Shown here in pieces: positions 1 to 6,106 of a DNA stretch of 10,880 nucleotides (position 1 is the stretch's first letter; every line of letters begins with the position of its first letter). A program made the position numbers and the translations under genes. This DNA comes from Desulfobacterales bacterium (lineage in GTDB: Bacteria; Desulfobacterota; Desulfobacteria; Desulfobacterales; JAFDCJ01). The stretch covers positions 4,627,292 through 4,638,171 of the forward strand of contig CP070771.1 of assembly GCA_020345785.1 (NCBI GenBank). Reading direction: 5' to 3'. The notes beneath the pieces are model-generated. The model was not told where the DNA came from. It did no database searches and worked only from the letters and a program-made list of their open reading frames with translations.

Positions 1-3
1 CCA

Positions 4-1059
4 ATGGGTTTGCGCACCGGAACCTTCCACGAAAATTACGCCCAGGACATGGCGATCCTGAACTCCGGGCGCCAGTGGGCGATGGCTGCTGTTTTTATCG
101 TCTTTCTCTTCGCCTGTCCCCTCTTTCTCAGCGACAGAATGCTGACCATCCTGACAACCATGGGGATTGCCGTTGTCAGTGTCCACGGACTCAACATTCT
201 GACCGGCTACTGCGGTCAAATATCCATCGGCCATTCGGGATTTATGGCGGTCGGCGGTTATACCTCGGCTATCTTGTGTGCCAAACTGGGCTGGCCGTTC
301 TGGGCCGCTCTGCCCTGTGCCGCCCTGGCTGCGGGAGCCGCCGGTTTGATCTTTGGCCTGCCGTCTCTAAAAATCAAGGGCTTTTACCTGATTATGGCCA
401 CCATTGCGGCCCAATTTATCATTATTTGGATCATCATCCAGCTGCGCAGCATCACCGGCGGGACGGATGGGTTGCTGGTGCCCAAACCGGCGATCGGCCC
501 GATCGCGCTGAGTTCCAAAACCAGCTATTACTACCTGGTGATGGTTTTCGCCGTCCTGGCGACGATCACGGCGCACAACATCGTCAGAACCCGGGCCGGC
601 AGGGCCTTTATCGCCATCCGTGACAACGATCTGGCGGCCGAGGTCATGGGGGTCAGCCTGTGGAGCTACAAACTGCAGGCATTTTTTATCGGCTGCATCT
701 ATGCCGGCGTGGCCGGGTCGCTGCTGATTCACTACGTCAGATTCGCCAGCGTCGAACAGTTTCCTTTCATGGATTCCGTCTGGTATCTGGGAATGCTGAT
801 CGTGGGGGGCATGGGCAGCACGGCCGGGGCTATCTTCGGGGTGGTTGCGCTCAAGGTGCTGGATGAGCTCGTCACCGTTGCCGGTCCGATCCTGGCGGCC
901 GCCGTTGCGCCCCAGGCAGCCGCCTCGCTGGCCCTTATTTCCCATGGATTGATCATCATCATCTTTCTGATTTTCGAGCCGCGGGGACTTCATCACCGCT
1001 GGGAGATGATCAAGGATTATTTCAGGCTGTGGCCATTTTCGCATCAGGAGATAGAGTGA
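4..1059 (+). CDS. livM: Branched-chain amino acid ABC transporter permease, LivM type
   Basis: This is an inner-membrane permease subunit of a HAAT/LIV-family importer; it would pair with a LivH-type permease and LivG/LivF ATPases, presumably encoded upstream of the window. The protein is strongly hydrophobic throughout. It carries the family block TGYCGQISIGHSGFMAVGGY (residues 68-87) and the cytoplasmic coupling loop RAGRAFIAIRDNDLAAEVMG (197-216), followed by the usual YAGVAGSL segment and a C-terminal membrane helix ending near FEPRGL. At 351 aa it is a normal length. The ATG at position 4 has no visible ribosome site because the window begins there, and the frame is open to base 1, so the true start may lie upstream. 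Family membership is clear; the actual substrate (Leu/Ile/Val, other amino acids, urea or aromatic acids) cannot be told from the sequence. Confidence 0.88.
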   Translation: MGLRTGTFHENYAQDMAILNSGRQWAMAAVFIVFLFACPLFLSDRMLTILTTMGIAVVSVHGLNILTGYCGQISIGHSGFMAVGGYTSAILCAKLGWPFWAALPCAALAAGAAGLIFGLPSLKIKGFYLIMATIAAQFIIIWIIIQLRSITGGTDGLLVPKPAIGPIALSSKTSYYYLVMVFAVLATITAHNIVRTRAGRAFIAIRDNDLAAEVMGVSLWSYKLQAFFIGCIYAGVAGSLLIHYVRFASVEQFPFMDSVWYLGMLIVGGMGSTAGAIFGVVALKVLDELVTVAGPILAAAVAPQAAASLALISHGLIIIIFLIFEPRGLHHRWEMIKDYFRLWPFSHQEIE

Positions 1060-1069
1060 AAGGAGGTGA
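1059..1069 (+). promoter_or_regulatory. Orphan perfect Shine-Dalgarno sequence
   Basis: AAAGGAGGTGA overlaps the last base of the livM stop codon and is fully complementary to the usual 3' end of 16S rRNA. No convincing start codon follows at 5-12 nt. The only nearby frame is an overlapping GTG that stops after eight codons. The real start of the next gene is 130 bp away and has its own AAAGGAGGG. The site may be a relic of an earlier gene junction or a ribosome-binding standby site; the sequence does not decide. Confidence 0.5.
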
Positions 1070-1109
1070 GTCAACGACCATCTGTTGCATAGCACGGGAT
1101 GAACTGGTA

Positions 1110-1130
1110 TTTTCCGCGATAAGCGGAAAA
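1110..1130 (+). other. Intergenic hairpin between permease and binding-protein genes
   Basis: TTTTCCGC (1110-1117) and GCGGAAAA (1123-1130) form a perfect 8-bp inverted repeat around the five-base loop GATAA. No T-tract follows, so it is not a standard intrinsic terminator. Hairpins in this place often protect or define the 5' end of the more abundant binding-protein mRNA; that role is inferred. Confidence 0.5.
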
Positions 1131-1198
1131 AGACAGACGCAAGTCAGGGCTCAACACGTCGAACTTGCGAACCCTTATCGACCGGAAAGGAGGGTAAA

Positions 1199-2455
1199 AT
1201 GGCTAAACTAAAATCGATGCTTTGCGCTTCATTGGTTATCTTGCTGACGGCGGTATTGCTGTTGCCCGTCGGTGCTCAAGCCGAGAAAATACTCTATGTC
1301 GGCGGCACCCAGTCGCTAACCGGACCTTTTGCCGAGGATTCAGCGGCCGTGCTGGCCGCGATTGAAGACTATGTCGAATATGTCAATGACACCAAGAATC
1401 TGGCGCCGTGGCGCCAGGAAAAATTTCCCGCCGATATCAAACTGGAAGTAATGTGGCGGGATGATGAACTCAAACCCCCCAAGGCCTTGTCGATTTATGA
1501 AGAGCTTAAGGCCAAAGGCATGCTGGTCGGCAGGATATCGGGCTCGCCCATCGCGCTGGCACTCAAAGACAGAATGTGGGAGGACCAGCTGGGCGCCACG
1601 AGCATGGCCACCGGATCCTACCTCCTGACGCCGCCCCAAAGCATCTTCACCTATTATCCCATTTATACCGATTCGCTGGCAGCCATTGCCGACTGGTTTA
1701 AATCCAGCTGGAAGGAAGCGCGCAAGCCGAGGGTGGCCTACCTGACAGCCGATAACGCCATGGGTCGGTCGATCGAGATACCGGAGATGAAGGCCTATCT
1801 CGAGGAGACCGGCTATGAGTTCGCGGGCACCCAGTATGTGCCGCTGGTGCCGACCTCGCCGCCAACCACCCAGCTGACTTGGCTCAAACAGAAGGGCGTC
1901 GATCTGGCCCTGGGCGTGATGATCAATCCGGGTTCGCAGCCGACGGTCAAGGAGATGGTCCGGCTGGGTATGGGACCCCACTTGTCCTATAAAATGACCT
2001 TTGGAGTGCCCGCACCGGGTCACGCTGCGGTGTTTGCGCAGGCCATGGGCAAGCTCGGTGACGGTTATGTCTGCGCCGGCAGCTTCCGCCCCATGGATGA
2101 TCTCGCCACCCCCGGGATCAAGTTCTGCAGCGACCTGCAGGATAAGTATCGCACCGGCAAACGGATTACCCACATCATGTATGAGGCCGGAGTTCTGGAA
2201 GCGATGGTCCAGGTTGAGGCGTTAAGGCTGGCGATGCAAAAGGTGCCTTTTGAAAAACTCACGCCGCGTGATGTGCTGGAGCATGGCTTCTACCGGATCA
2301 AAAACCTCCCGACCGGTGACATCAGCAGTACGCCGCTAACCTATGGTAAAGGTGATATCGAGGGGGTTGATCAGGTACGTATCGACCAGGTGCAGAATGG
2401 CAAATCGGTCAAAGTGGGCATCTTCCCGCTGCGTCACATTTTTACGAAAAAATAG
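1199..2455 (+). CDS. Periplasmic LIV/HAAT-family substrate-binding protein
   Basis: This is a type I periplasmic binding protein (Peripla_BP_6 class) that would deliver ligand to the LivM-type permease encoded just upstream. Residues 1-28 form a signal peptide: MAKLK, a hydrophobic core, then cleavage after AQA. No lipobox cysteine is present. The mature protein opens with ILYVGGTQSLTGPFAED, the usual first strand and ligand loop, and continues with a KPPKALSIYEEL segment and the hinge-side strand RVAYLTADNAMGRS near residue 180. A second lobe contains GVDLALGVMINPGSQP. At 418 aa it is typical for the family. The start is set by AAAGGAGGG at 1186-1194, four bases before the ATG. The gene lies 139 bp after livM, probably in the same operon. 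The ligand cannot be assigned. Confidence 0.87.
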   Translation: MAKLKSMLCASLVILLTAVLLLPVGAQAEKILYVGGTQSLTGPFAEDSAAVLAAIEDYVEYVNDTKNLAPWRQEKFPADIKLEVMWRDDELKPPKALSIYEELKAKGMLVGRISGSPIALALKDRMWEDQLGATSMATGSYLLTPPQSIFTYYPIYTDSLAAIADWFKSSWKEARKPRVAYLTADNAMGRSIEIPEMKAYLEETGYEFAGTQYVPLVPTSPPTTQLTWLKQKGVDLALGVMINPGSQPTVKEMVRLGMGPHLSYKMTFGVPAPGHAAVFAQAMGKLGDGYVCAGSFRPMDDLATPGIKFCSDLQDKYRTGKRITHIMYEAGVLEAMVQVEALRLAMQKVPFEKLTPRDVLEHGFYRIKNLPTGDISSTPLTYGKGDIEGVDQVRIDQVQNGKSVKVGIFPLRHIFTKK

Positions 2456-2460
2456 GGACA

Positions 2461-2542
2461 ATCAGCGACCACTAGCAGAGATGGGGGTATGTGGAAGGCA
2501 CCTGGAAGGGGCCGGAACCACGTCCTTTAACTGGTCGCTGAT
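2461..2542. repeat. 11-bp inverted repeat directly after the binding-protein gene
   Basis: ATCAGCGACCA (2461-2471) is repeated as its exact reverse complement TGGTCGCTGAT (2532-2542), enclosing about 60 bases that include GGAAGG and GGGGCC stretches. The left arm begins five bases after the TAG stop. Allowing one bulged A, the pairing extends two bases outward. It could form a long-range stem in the 3' untranslated RNA, or mark the ends of a tiny inserted element. Neither reading is proven. Confidence 0.5.
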
Positions 2543-2560
2543 GTAATTAAAGAATTTTGG

Positions 2561-2604
2561 CGGCATCATGCGTGTTTCCGGCTAACGCTGCCGTTTTATA
2601 TTTT
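2561..2604 (+). terminator. Probable intrinsic terminator of the LIV-type operon
   Basis: CGGCA (2561-2565) pairs with TGCCG (2589-2593), and the inner GCGT (2570-2573) pairs with ACGC (2585-2588) after a four-base bulge. The stem is followed directly by TTTTATATTTT. The T-rich tail fits rho-independent termination after the binding-protein gene; the bulged stem makes it a moderate rather than a strong call. Confidence 0.5.
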
Positions 2605-2766
2605 CGTAACATATTTCGATCACCTTGGCGCTGATCTGTCTGGTTTGACGGGTATTTGAGCGATTCATCATAAACATGCAGCTTGTGTGGTTCAGCCCGA
2701 GACGATAATGGTTACGACGCCGACACACACAGGGAGATCATAGAAAATATGCCAACATTGTTTTTA

Positions 2767-2816
2767 TTATCTCCATTCATATGCCAGCGGCATGGTGTAA
2801 GTTTGGACAACCAAAA
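2767..2816 (+). repeat. 50-bp dispersed repeat, copy 1
   Basis: This stretch matches 4715-4764 in the same orientation at 47 of 50 positions (differences at repeat positions 21, 28 and 43). It contains two small inverted repeats conserved in both copies: ATGCC-N3-GGCAT and TTTGG-N4-CCAAA. The match stops abruptly at both edges. Conserved dyads with sharp boundaries suggest either the end of a mobile element or a shared protein-binding site. I do not recognise the family. Confidence 0.85.
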
Positions 2817-2884
2817 GACACCTTCGCTGTAATGGTAAAACCTTTTCAATTCTCACCGGCAGAGCCGTTGGCTTATGAATGGAG
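2771..2884. repeat. 114-bp MITE-like or cruciform element with 21-bp terminal inverted repeats
   Basis: The left arm 2771-2791 starts CTCCATTCATATGCC, and the right arm 2864-2884 ends GGCTTATGAATGGAG. They are reverse complements at 19 of 21 positions. The left arm is also the first part of the 50-bp repeat shared with 4715-4764. The right arm ends 24 bp before the DUF169 start codon. No obvious target-site duplication flanks the arms and no transposase is encoded, so this is either a miniature non-autonomous element or a paired operator. Confidence 0.6.
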
Positions 2885-2908
2885 TAAAAGGCAAAGGACC
2901 TGTTTCAC

Positions 2909-3652
2909 ATGCTTCTCACGCAAGAAAACGCAGCTATTATTGAAAAGTTTGATTTCGATGTGCCGCCGGTGGGGATTAAGTTTTCAGCCAAACGACCGGA
3001 AGGAGTCAAAAGGCTGGACGAAAACATGGCCCTGTGCGAAATGCTCAAGCAGGCGCAGCAGGGCCATGCGTTTTTTGCGGATGCACAAAACCACACCTGT
3101 GAGGCTGGATTGTATGTCTTAGGGCAGGCCGATGCCGGGGAGCCGTTTATCAGTGGAGAATTCGGCGCCGGGTTAAAAATCTTTGACAGTCCGCGGTCGG
3201 CAAGCCGACTTTACTTACATATTCCAAAGATAGGCAAAGGCGTTATTCACCATGTGGCCTTTGCCCCGTTGGATAAGCTCACCTTTGAGCCGGATGTGTT
3301 GATCCTGCTTGCCGACACGCGGCAAACGGAGATCCTGCTGCGGGCAATGAGTTACCGAACCGGTCAAATGTGGATCAGCAAATTCACCCCCGCCATCGGC
3401 TGCGCCTGGATCTTCATCTATCCCTATCTCAGCGGAGAACTGAATTATACCGTCGCCGGCCTCGGTCATGGGATGCGACGCCGCAAGCTTTTTCCGGAAG
3501 GTCGTCAACTTATCGCCGTCCCCTATGACCGGTTGGCGACCATGCTGCAAACCTTGCAGGAAATGCCCTGGGTTCTGCCGGCCTACCAACCCGACGGAAT
3601 GGAATATGTCAGACGGCTGCTCACCAAGTTGGGCATTTCCGCCCAACGGTAA
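2909..3652 (+). CDS. DUF169 family protein
   Basis: This 247-aa protein matches the DUF169 family, whose function is unknown. Landmarks in order: PPVGIKF (residues 19-25), LCEM (42-45, Cys43), HTCEAGLYVLG (62-72, Cys64), SGEF (82-85), VAFAPLDKL (116-124), PDVLILL (128-134), GCAWIFIYP (164-172, Cys165) and NYTVAGLGHGMRR (179-191). The three spaced cysteines fit the family and could serve metal, cluster or redox chemistry, but that is inference. It has no signal peptide or membrane segment, so it is probably cytoplasmic. The start is the ATG preceded by AAAGGA about nine bases upstream. It stands alone between two intergenic regions and converges on the PanE-like gene. Members are common in anaerobes, which agrees with the suggested host. 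Confidence 0.85.
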   Translation: MLLTQENAAIIEKFDFDVPPVGIKFSAKRPEGVKRLDENMALCEMLKQAQQGHAFFADAQNHTCEAGLYVLGQADAGEPFISGEFGAGLKIFDSPRSASRLYLHIPKIGKGVIHHVAFAPLDKLTFEPDVLILLADTRQTEILLRAMSYRTGQMWISKFTPAIGCAWIFIYPYLSGELNYTVAGLGHGMRRRKLFPEGRQLIAVPYDRLATMLQTLQEMPWVLPAYQPDGMEYVRRLLTKLGISAQR

Positions 3653-3664
3653 TCTAAGCCATCA

Positions 3665-3676
3665 TAACAGCTGTTA
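3665..3676. other. 12-bp perfect palindrome between convergent genes
   Basis: TAACAGCTGTTA lies 12 bp after the DUF169 stop in the 86-bp gap between two convergent genes. It is too short, without a loop or T-tract, to be a terminator. No other terminator is evident in the gap. It may be a chance palindrome or a small protein-binding site. Confidence 0.3.
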
Positions 3677-3738
3677 CGGCGGGTATGCTTTTACTGGAAA
3701 AATTGCGAAGTTCGTGCGCAGTGTTCATCGCTTTGAGA

Positions 3739-4680
3739 TCATTCACTGAACTGAATTTGACCCCGTGCTTGTAATTCCATGGGCAGCAAACTGTGATAGA
3801 TAAATGTGTGCAGCGGGGTGGCCACGTGAGATTCCTGCCCGAAGCGCACCACCGCACCCATCTGTGCTTCCAGCTCCGACGGGCGCCCTTCCATGACGTC
3901 GCGCTGCAGTGAGGCGGTTGACTGCGGCACAAGACCGTCATATATAGCCATTGTTGCTTGCACGACATCTTCCGGCAGCGCGATATCGCGGGCTGCCGCG
4001 ATGGCCGTAATTTCCTGAATGCCCTGCTCGGCCATCCGGCGTGTCTGCGGCAGGCTGCGCCACACGCCGGCAGGCGCACGCGTTATCGCCCCCATTCCGC
4101 TCCAAACGGTGATCAGCAGAAACTTCATCCACATGGCAACCTGGATATCCGGCGGGATTTCCGCAGTTACCCCGGCCCGAATGAAGGTTTTCAGCAGGTG
4201 TTCAACCCGTTGGCTGCGATGGTTATCCAGCTCGCCAAATTTTACGAAAGGATCTATGCCGGCATGCACGATATGACCGGGCGCCGCCACGTAACAAAAA
4301 AGTCCACATAGGCCGCCCAACACATGCTGCGCTCCCAATACCTGCGATAATTGAGCCGGCGCCTCAAGTCCGTTTTGCAGCGGCAGAACAAATGTTTCCG
4401 GTCCGATCATCGGCCGCATGGCCTCCGCTGCCTCCGTCACCTGCCAGGCCTTGACGCCCACCACTACCACATCGACCTTGCCTATGTTCGCCGGATTATC
4501 GGTTGCTTGAACCGGCTGTACCACGAAGTCGCCGTTGATACTATCCACCCGCAGACCGTGGGTGAGCATCGCACTTAAATGCTCCCCACGGGCGATGAAT
4601 AGGACATTTTCCCCGGCTTGGGCGAGCCGTCCTCCGAAGTAGCCGCCTACGGAACCCGTTCCAAAAATAGCGATTCGCAT
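3739..4680 (-). CDS. Ketopantoate reductase (PanE/ApbA)-like NAD(P)-dependent dehydrogenase
   Basis: This is a cytoplasmic 6-phosphogluconate-dehydrogenase-fold reductase of the 2-dehydropantoate 2-reductase family, 313 aa from the chosen start. The N-terminal Rossmann motif is GTGSVGG (residues 7-13). Conserved family positions follow: VGVKAWQ (Lys77), LPLQNGLE (Asn103), the C-terminal helix start MWMKFLL with the likely catalytic Lys186, and SELEAQ (Glu269). The start is the ATG at 4678-4680, preceded by GGAGG. A longer frame beginning at TTG 4692 would only translate the ribosome site. The position matching E. coli Asn180 appears to be Ile190, within FLLITVWSGMGAITR, a pattern I associate with paralogous PanE-like groups rather than the pantothenate enzyme. 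I therefore give no gene symbol, and the substrate may be another 2-oxo acid. Confidence 0.85.
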   Translation of the reverse strand: MRIAIFGTGSVGGYFGGRLAQAGENVLFIARGEHLSAMLTHGLRVDSINGDFVVQPVQATDNPANIGKVDVVVVGVKAWQVTEAAEAMRPMIGPETFVLPLQNGLEAPAQLSQVLGAQHVLGGLCGLFCYVAAPGHIVHAGIDPFVKFGELDNHRSQRVEHLLKTFIRAGVTAEIPPDIQVAMWMKFLLITVWSGMGAITRAPAGVWRSLPQTRRMAEQGIQEITAIAAARDIALPEDVVQATMAIYDGLVPQSTASLQRDVMEGRPSELEAQMGAVVRFGQESHVATPLHTFIYHSLLPMELQARGQIQFSE

Positions 4681-4685
4681 AATAA

Positions 4686-4690
4686 CCTCC
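4686..4690 (-). promoter_or_regulatory. Ribosome binding site deciding the PanE-like start
   Basis: GGAGG on the minus strand lies five bases (TTATT) before the ATG at 4680. It shows that the in-frame TTG at 4692 is part of the ribosome site and not the start codon. Confidence 0.85.
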
Positions 4691-4714
4691 AAAAATCAGC
4701 TAAGATTCTTTAAT

Positions 4715-4764
4715 TTATCTCCATTCATATGCCACCGGCATTGTGTAAGTTTGGACGACCAAAA
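4715..4764 (+). repeat. 50-bp dispersed repeat, copy 2
   Basis: This copy matches 2767-2816 at 47 of 50 positions in the same orientation, with the ATGCC-N3-GGCAT and TTTGG-N4-CCAAA dyads intact. Read on the minus strand, its ATATGAATGGAG edge lies 38 bp before the PanE-like start codon. The right-hand inverted arm seen at copy 1 is not recognisable here. Beyond 4764 the sequence passes within about 17 bp into a remnant of an EamA-type gene on the minus strand. Confidence 0.85.
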
Positions 4765-4781
4765 AATACTCCCCCTTGGCC

Positions 4782-4910
4782 GAATCGGAGAAATGCCAAG
4801 CTCAACGGCGGTATTTCCTGAACTGCCACACGCGTGGCGGCCACCGATGCACCAAACCGGCCTGCCGCAAGGAACGCTGCGAAGTTTCCCGCAAAATGGA
4901 ATAATCTCAT
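4782..4910 (-). pseudogene. N-terminal relic of an EamA/DMT-family transporter gene
   Basis: The minus-strand reading from ATG 4910 gives about 43 residues that look like the first helix and loop of drug/metabolite transporters of the EamA family. FLAAGRFGASVAATR aligns with the usual FLAALFWGASFVATK pattern and is followed by VAVQEIPPLSLAFLRF, a strong match to the conserved IPPL-LAFLRF stretch. The expected second helix is missing: the frame continues as GQGGVFFGRPN through the 50-bp repeat and stops. An intact member would be about 300 aa, so this is a truncated relic. A ribosome-like GGTAGGG lies upstream of the ATG. The family call rests on remembered consensus only. Confidence 0.55.
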
Positions 4911-4976
4911 TGTATACGGATACCCTACCGGTTTAATACCTCAAATATAACTGTTCAAAAGTCAACATTAATTATA

Positions 4977-4996
4977 AATGCCCCAGCAGGGGCGTT
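4977..4996. other. Small GC hairpin
   Basis: GCCCC (4980-4984) and GGGGC (4989-4993) pair around AGCA. Three further pairs, one a G-U wobble, extend the stem to eight. No T-tract follows on the plus strand. On the minus strand an AT-rich stretch (ATTTATAATTAA) overlaps and follows it, so it could act as a weak terminator there, although no intact gene reads into it. Confidence 0.35.
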
Positions 4997-5014
4997 GCAA
5001 ACCCATGGCGTCAT

Positions 5015-5053
5015 GCGGCCTAAAATATTCTTGACAAGAATATTTTAGGCCGC
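5015..5053. promoter_or_regulatory. 39-bp near-perfect palindrome, candidate operator of the PepT operon
   Basis: The left arm GCGGCCTAAAATATTCTTG (5015-5033) and the right arm (5035-5053) are perfect 19-bp reverse complements around a single central A. The pairing ends sharply at both sides (T opposite T). The core TTCTTGACAAGAA has a consensus-like TTGACA at its centre. The ten-base segment AAAATATTCT within the left arm recurs at 5074-5083. Placement 87 bp before the first ATPase gene suggests a regulator site. If transcribed, it would instead fold into a very stable hairpin of about 18 bp. No T-tract follows. Confidence 0.65.
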
Positions 5054-5059
5054 TATCTG
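5031..5059 (+). promoter_or_regulatory. Candidate sigma70 promoter for the PepT operon
   Basis: TTGACA at 5031-5036 is a perfect -35 hexamer, and TATCTG at 5054-5059 follows after exactly 17 bp. The -10 matches TATAAT at only three of six positions. The -35 box lies at the centre of the palindrome, where a bound repressor would block polymerase. Transcription would begin near 5066 and leave a leader of about 70 nt. Confidence 0.35.
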
Positions 5060-5139
5060 ATAAATTAGTCTGAAAAATATTCTGCTCTCCAGTCATTAAC
5101 CTAATCGAACGTGTCGGCGTACGTCCGGGAGCACCCTGC

Positions 5140-6105
5140 ATGACCCTGCTGGAAATTCGCAATCTGCGCACATACTTTAAAACGCCGCACGGCACGGTTC
5201 GGGCGGTCGATGATGTCAGCCTCGATGTCGGCGCAGGGGATGTGCTGGGTATCGTAGGCGAATCCGGTTGCGGAAAAAGCGTGCTGTCGCTTTCAATTCT
5301 GCAGTTATTGCCGATGCCCCCCGCCTTTTTTGCCGGCGGACATATTGTATTCGAAGACCGCGACCTGCTCCAGTCCTCGGCCGAGGATGTGCGCAAAATC
5401 CGTGGCAACCGCATCAGCATGATTTTTCAGGAACCCATGACTGCTCTAAATCCGGTGTTTACCATCGGCAACCAGCTGTGCGAGGTTTTTCGGGTCCACT
5501 GGTCCCTGGGAGGATCGGAAGCTCTGGCAAAATCCGTGGAAATGCTGGAAAAGGTGGGCGTACCGGCCCCGCAACGACGGATAACGGAATACCCCTATCA
5601 GCTGTCGGGCGGCATGCGACAGCGGGTGATGATCGCCATGGCCCTGGCCTGCCGCCCCGCACTGCTGATCGCCGATGAGCCCACCACCGCGCTGGATGTT
5701 ACCATTCAGGCCCAGATTCTCGATCTCATGGGCCAGCTGCGCGAGGAACTCGGTACCGCCATCGTTATCATTTCCCATGACCTGGGAGTGATCGCCGAAA
5801 CCGCCGACCGGGTAGCGGTCATGTACACCGGTCAGATCATGGAATCGGCCGACACCCTGACGCTGTTCGCAAATCCCCTGCATCCTTACACCCGCGGGCT
5901 TATGCGCGCGATTCCCTCTTCGGCGGCAGGTGCCGATCAGGCCGAACTCTACGAGATTGCGGGAGTTGTGCCCAGCCTTTTGGACCTGCCGCCGGGCTGT
6001 CCTTTCAATCCCCGCTGCCCGCAGGTCGATGGGATTTGCCGCCAAGAAAAGCCCACCCTGCGTGAGGTAGCCGACGGCCACCGGGTGGCCTGCTGGATGG
6101 TGTAA
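5140..6105 (+). CDS. Peptide/nickel-type ABC transporter ATPase, DppD/OppD type
   Basis: This is the first of two ATPases that energise the PepT-family importer encoded downstream. The 321-aa protein has all ABC motifs: Walker A GESGCGKS (40-47), Q-loop FQEP (Gln97), signature LSGGMRQR (155-162), Walker B LLIADE (175-180), D-loop ALD and switch His213 in ISHDLG. The C-terminal oligopeptide-transporter extension carries four cysteines in [10 protein letters not shown] (Cys287, Cys293), Cys300 and HRVACW (Cys318), a pattern shared by DppD/OppD proteins and reported in some to hold an iron-sulfur cluster. The start ATG follows GGGAG at about nine bases. It is the first gene of the operon and ends one base before the next start. 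The substrate cannot be named from the ATPase. Confidence 0.92.
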   Translation: MTLLEIRNLRTYFKTPHGTVRAVDDVSLDVGAGDVLGIVGESGCGKSVLSLSILQLLPMPPAFFAGGHIVFEDRDLLQSSAEDVRKIRGNRISMIFQEPMTALNPVFTIGNQLCEVFRVHWSLGGSEALAKSVEMLEKVGVPAPQRRITEYPYQLSGGMRQRVMIAMALACRPALLIADEPTTALDVTIQAQILDLMGQLREELGTAIVIISHDLGVIAETADRVAVMYTGQIMESADTLTLFANPLHPYTRGLMRAIPSSAAGADQAELYEIAGVVPSLLDLPPGCPFNPRCPQVDGICRQEKPTLREVADGHRVACWMV

Positions 6106-6106
6106 C

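Larger units (their letters stand above)
2456..2908. other. 453-bp intergenic region without a supported gene
   Basis: Between the binding-protein stop and the DUF169 start I see no supported coding sequence on either strand: the frames are short and match no family I recognise. The region holds an 11-bp inverted repeat, a terminator and an inverted-repeat element at 2771-2884, annotated separately. I see nothing notable in 2605-2760. The DUF169 promoter should lie here, but I could not identify a convincing -35/-10 pair. Confidence 0.6.

Noticed and set aside
1029..1211. Short plus-strand frame bridging the livM-binding-protein gap
   Set aside because: It overlaps the livM end and the next gene's ribosome site, has no ribosome site of its own and reads like random sequence.
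2781..3122. 113-codon plus-strand frame starting in the repeat and overlapping the DUF169 gene
   Set aside because: It starts inside the inverted-repeat element and then runs in another frame of the well-supported DUF169 gene; no family match.
4968..5420. 150-codon minus-strand frame over the palindrome and the start of the first ATPase
   Set aside because: It is antisense to a clear ATPase gene and crosses a regulatory palindrome; the translation is Arg/Ser/Pro-rich shadow sequence.
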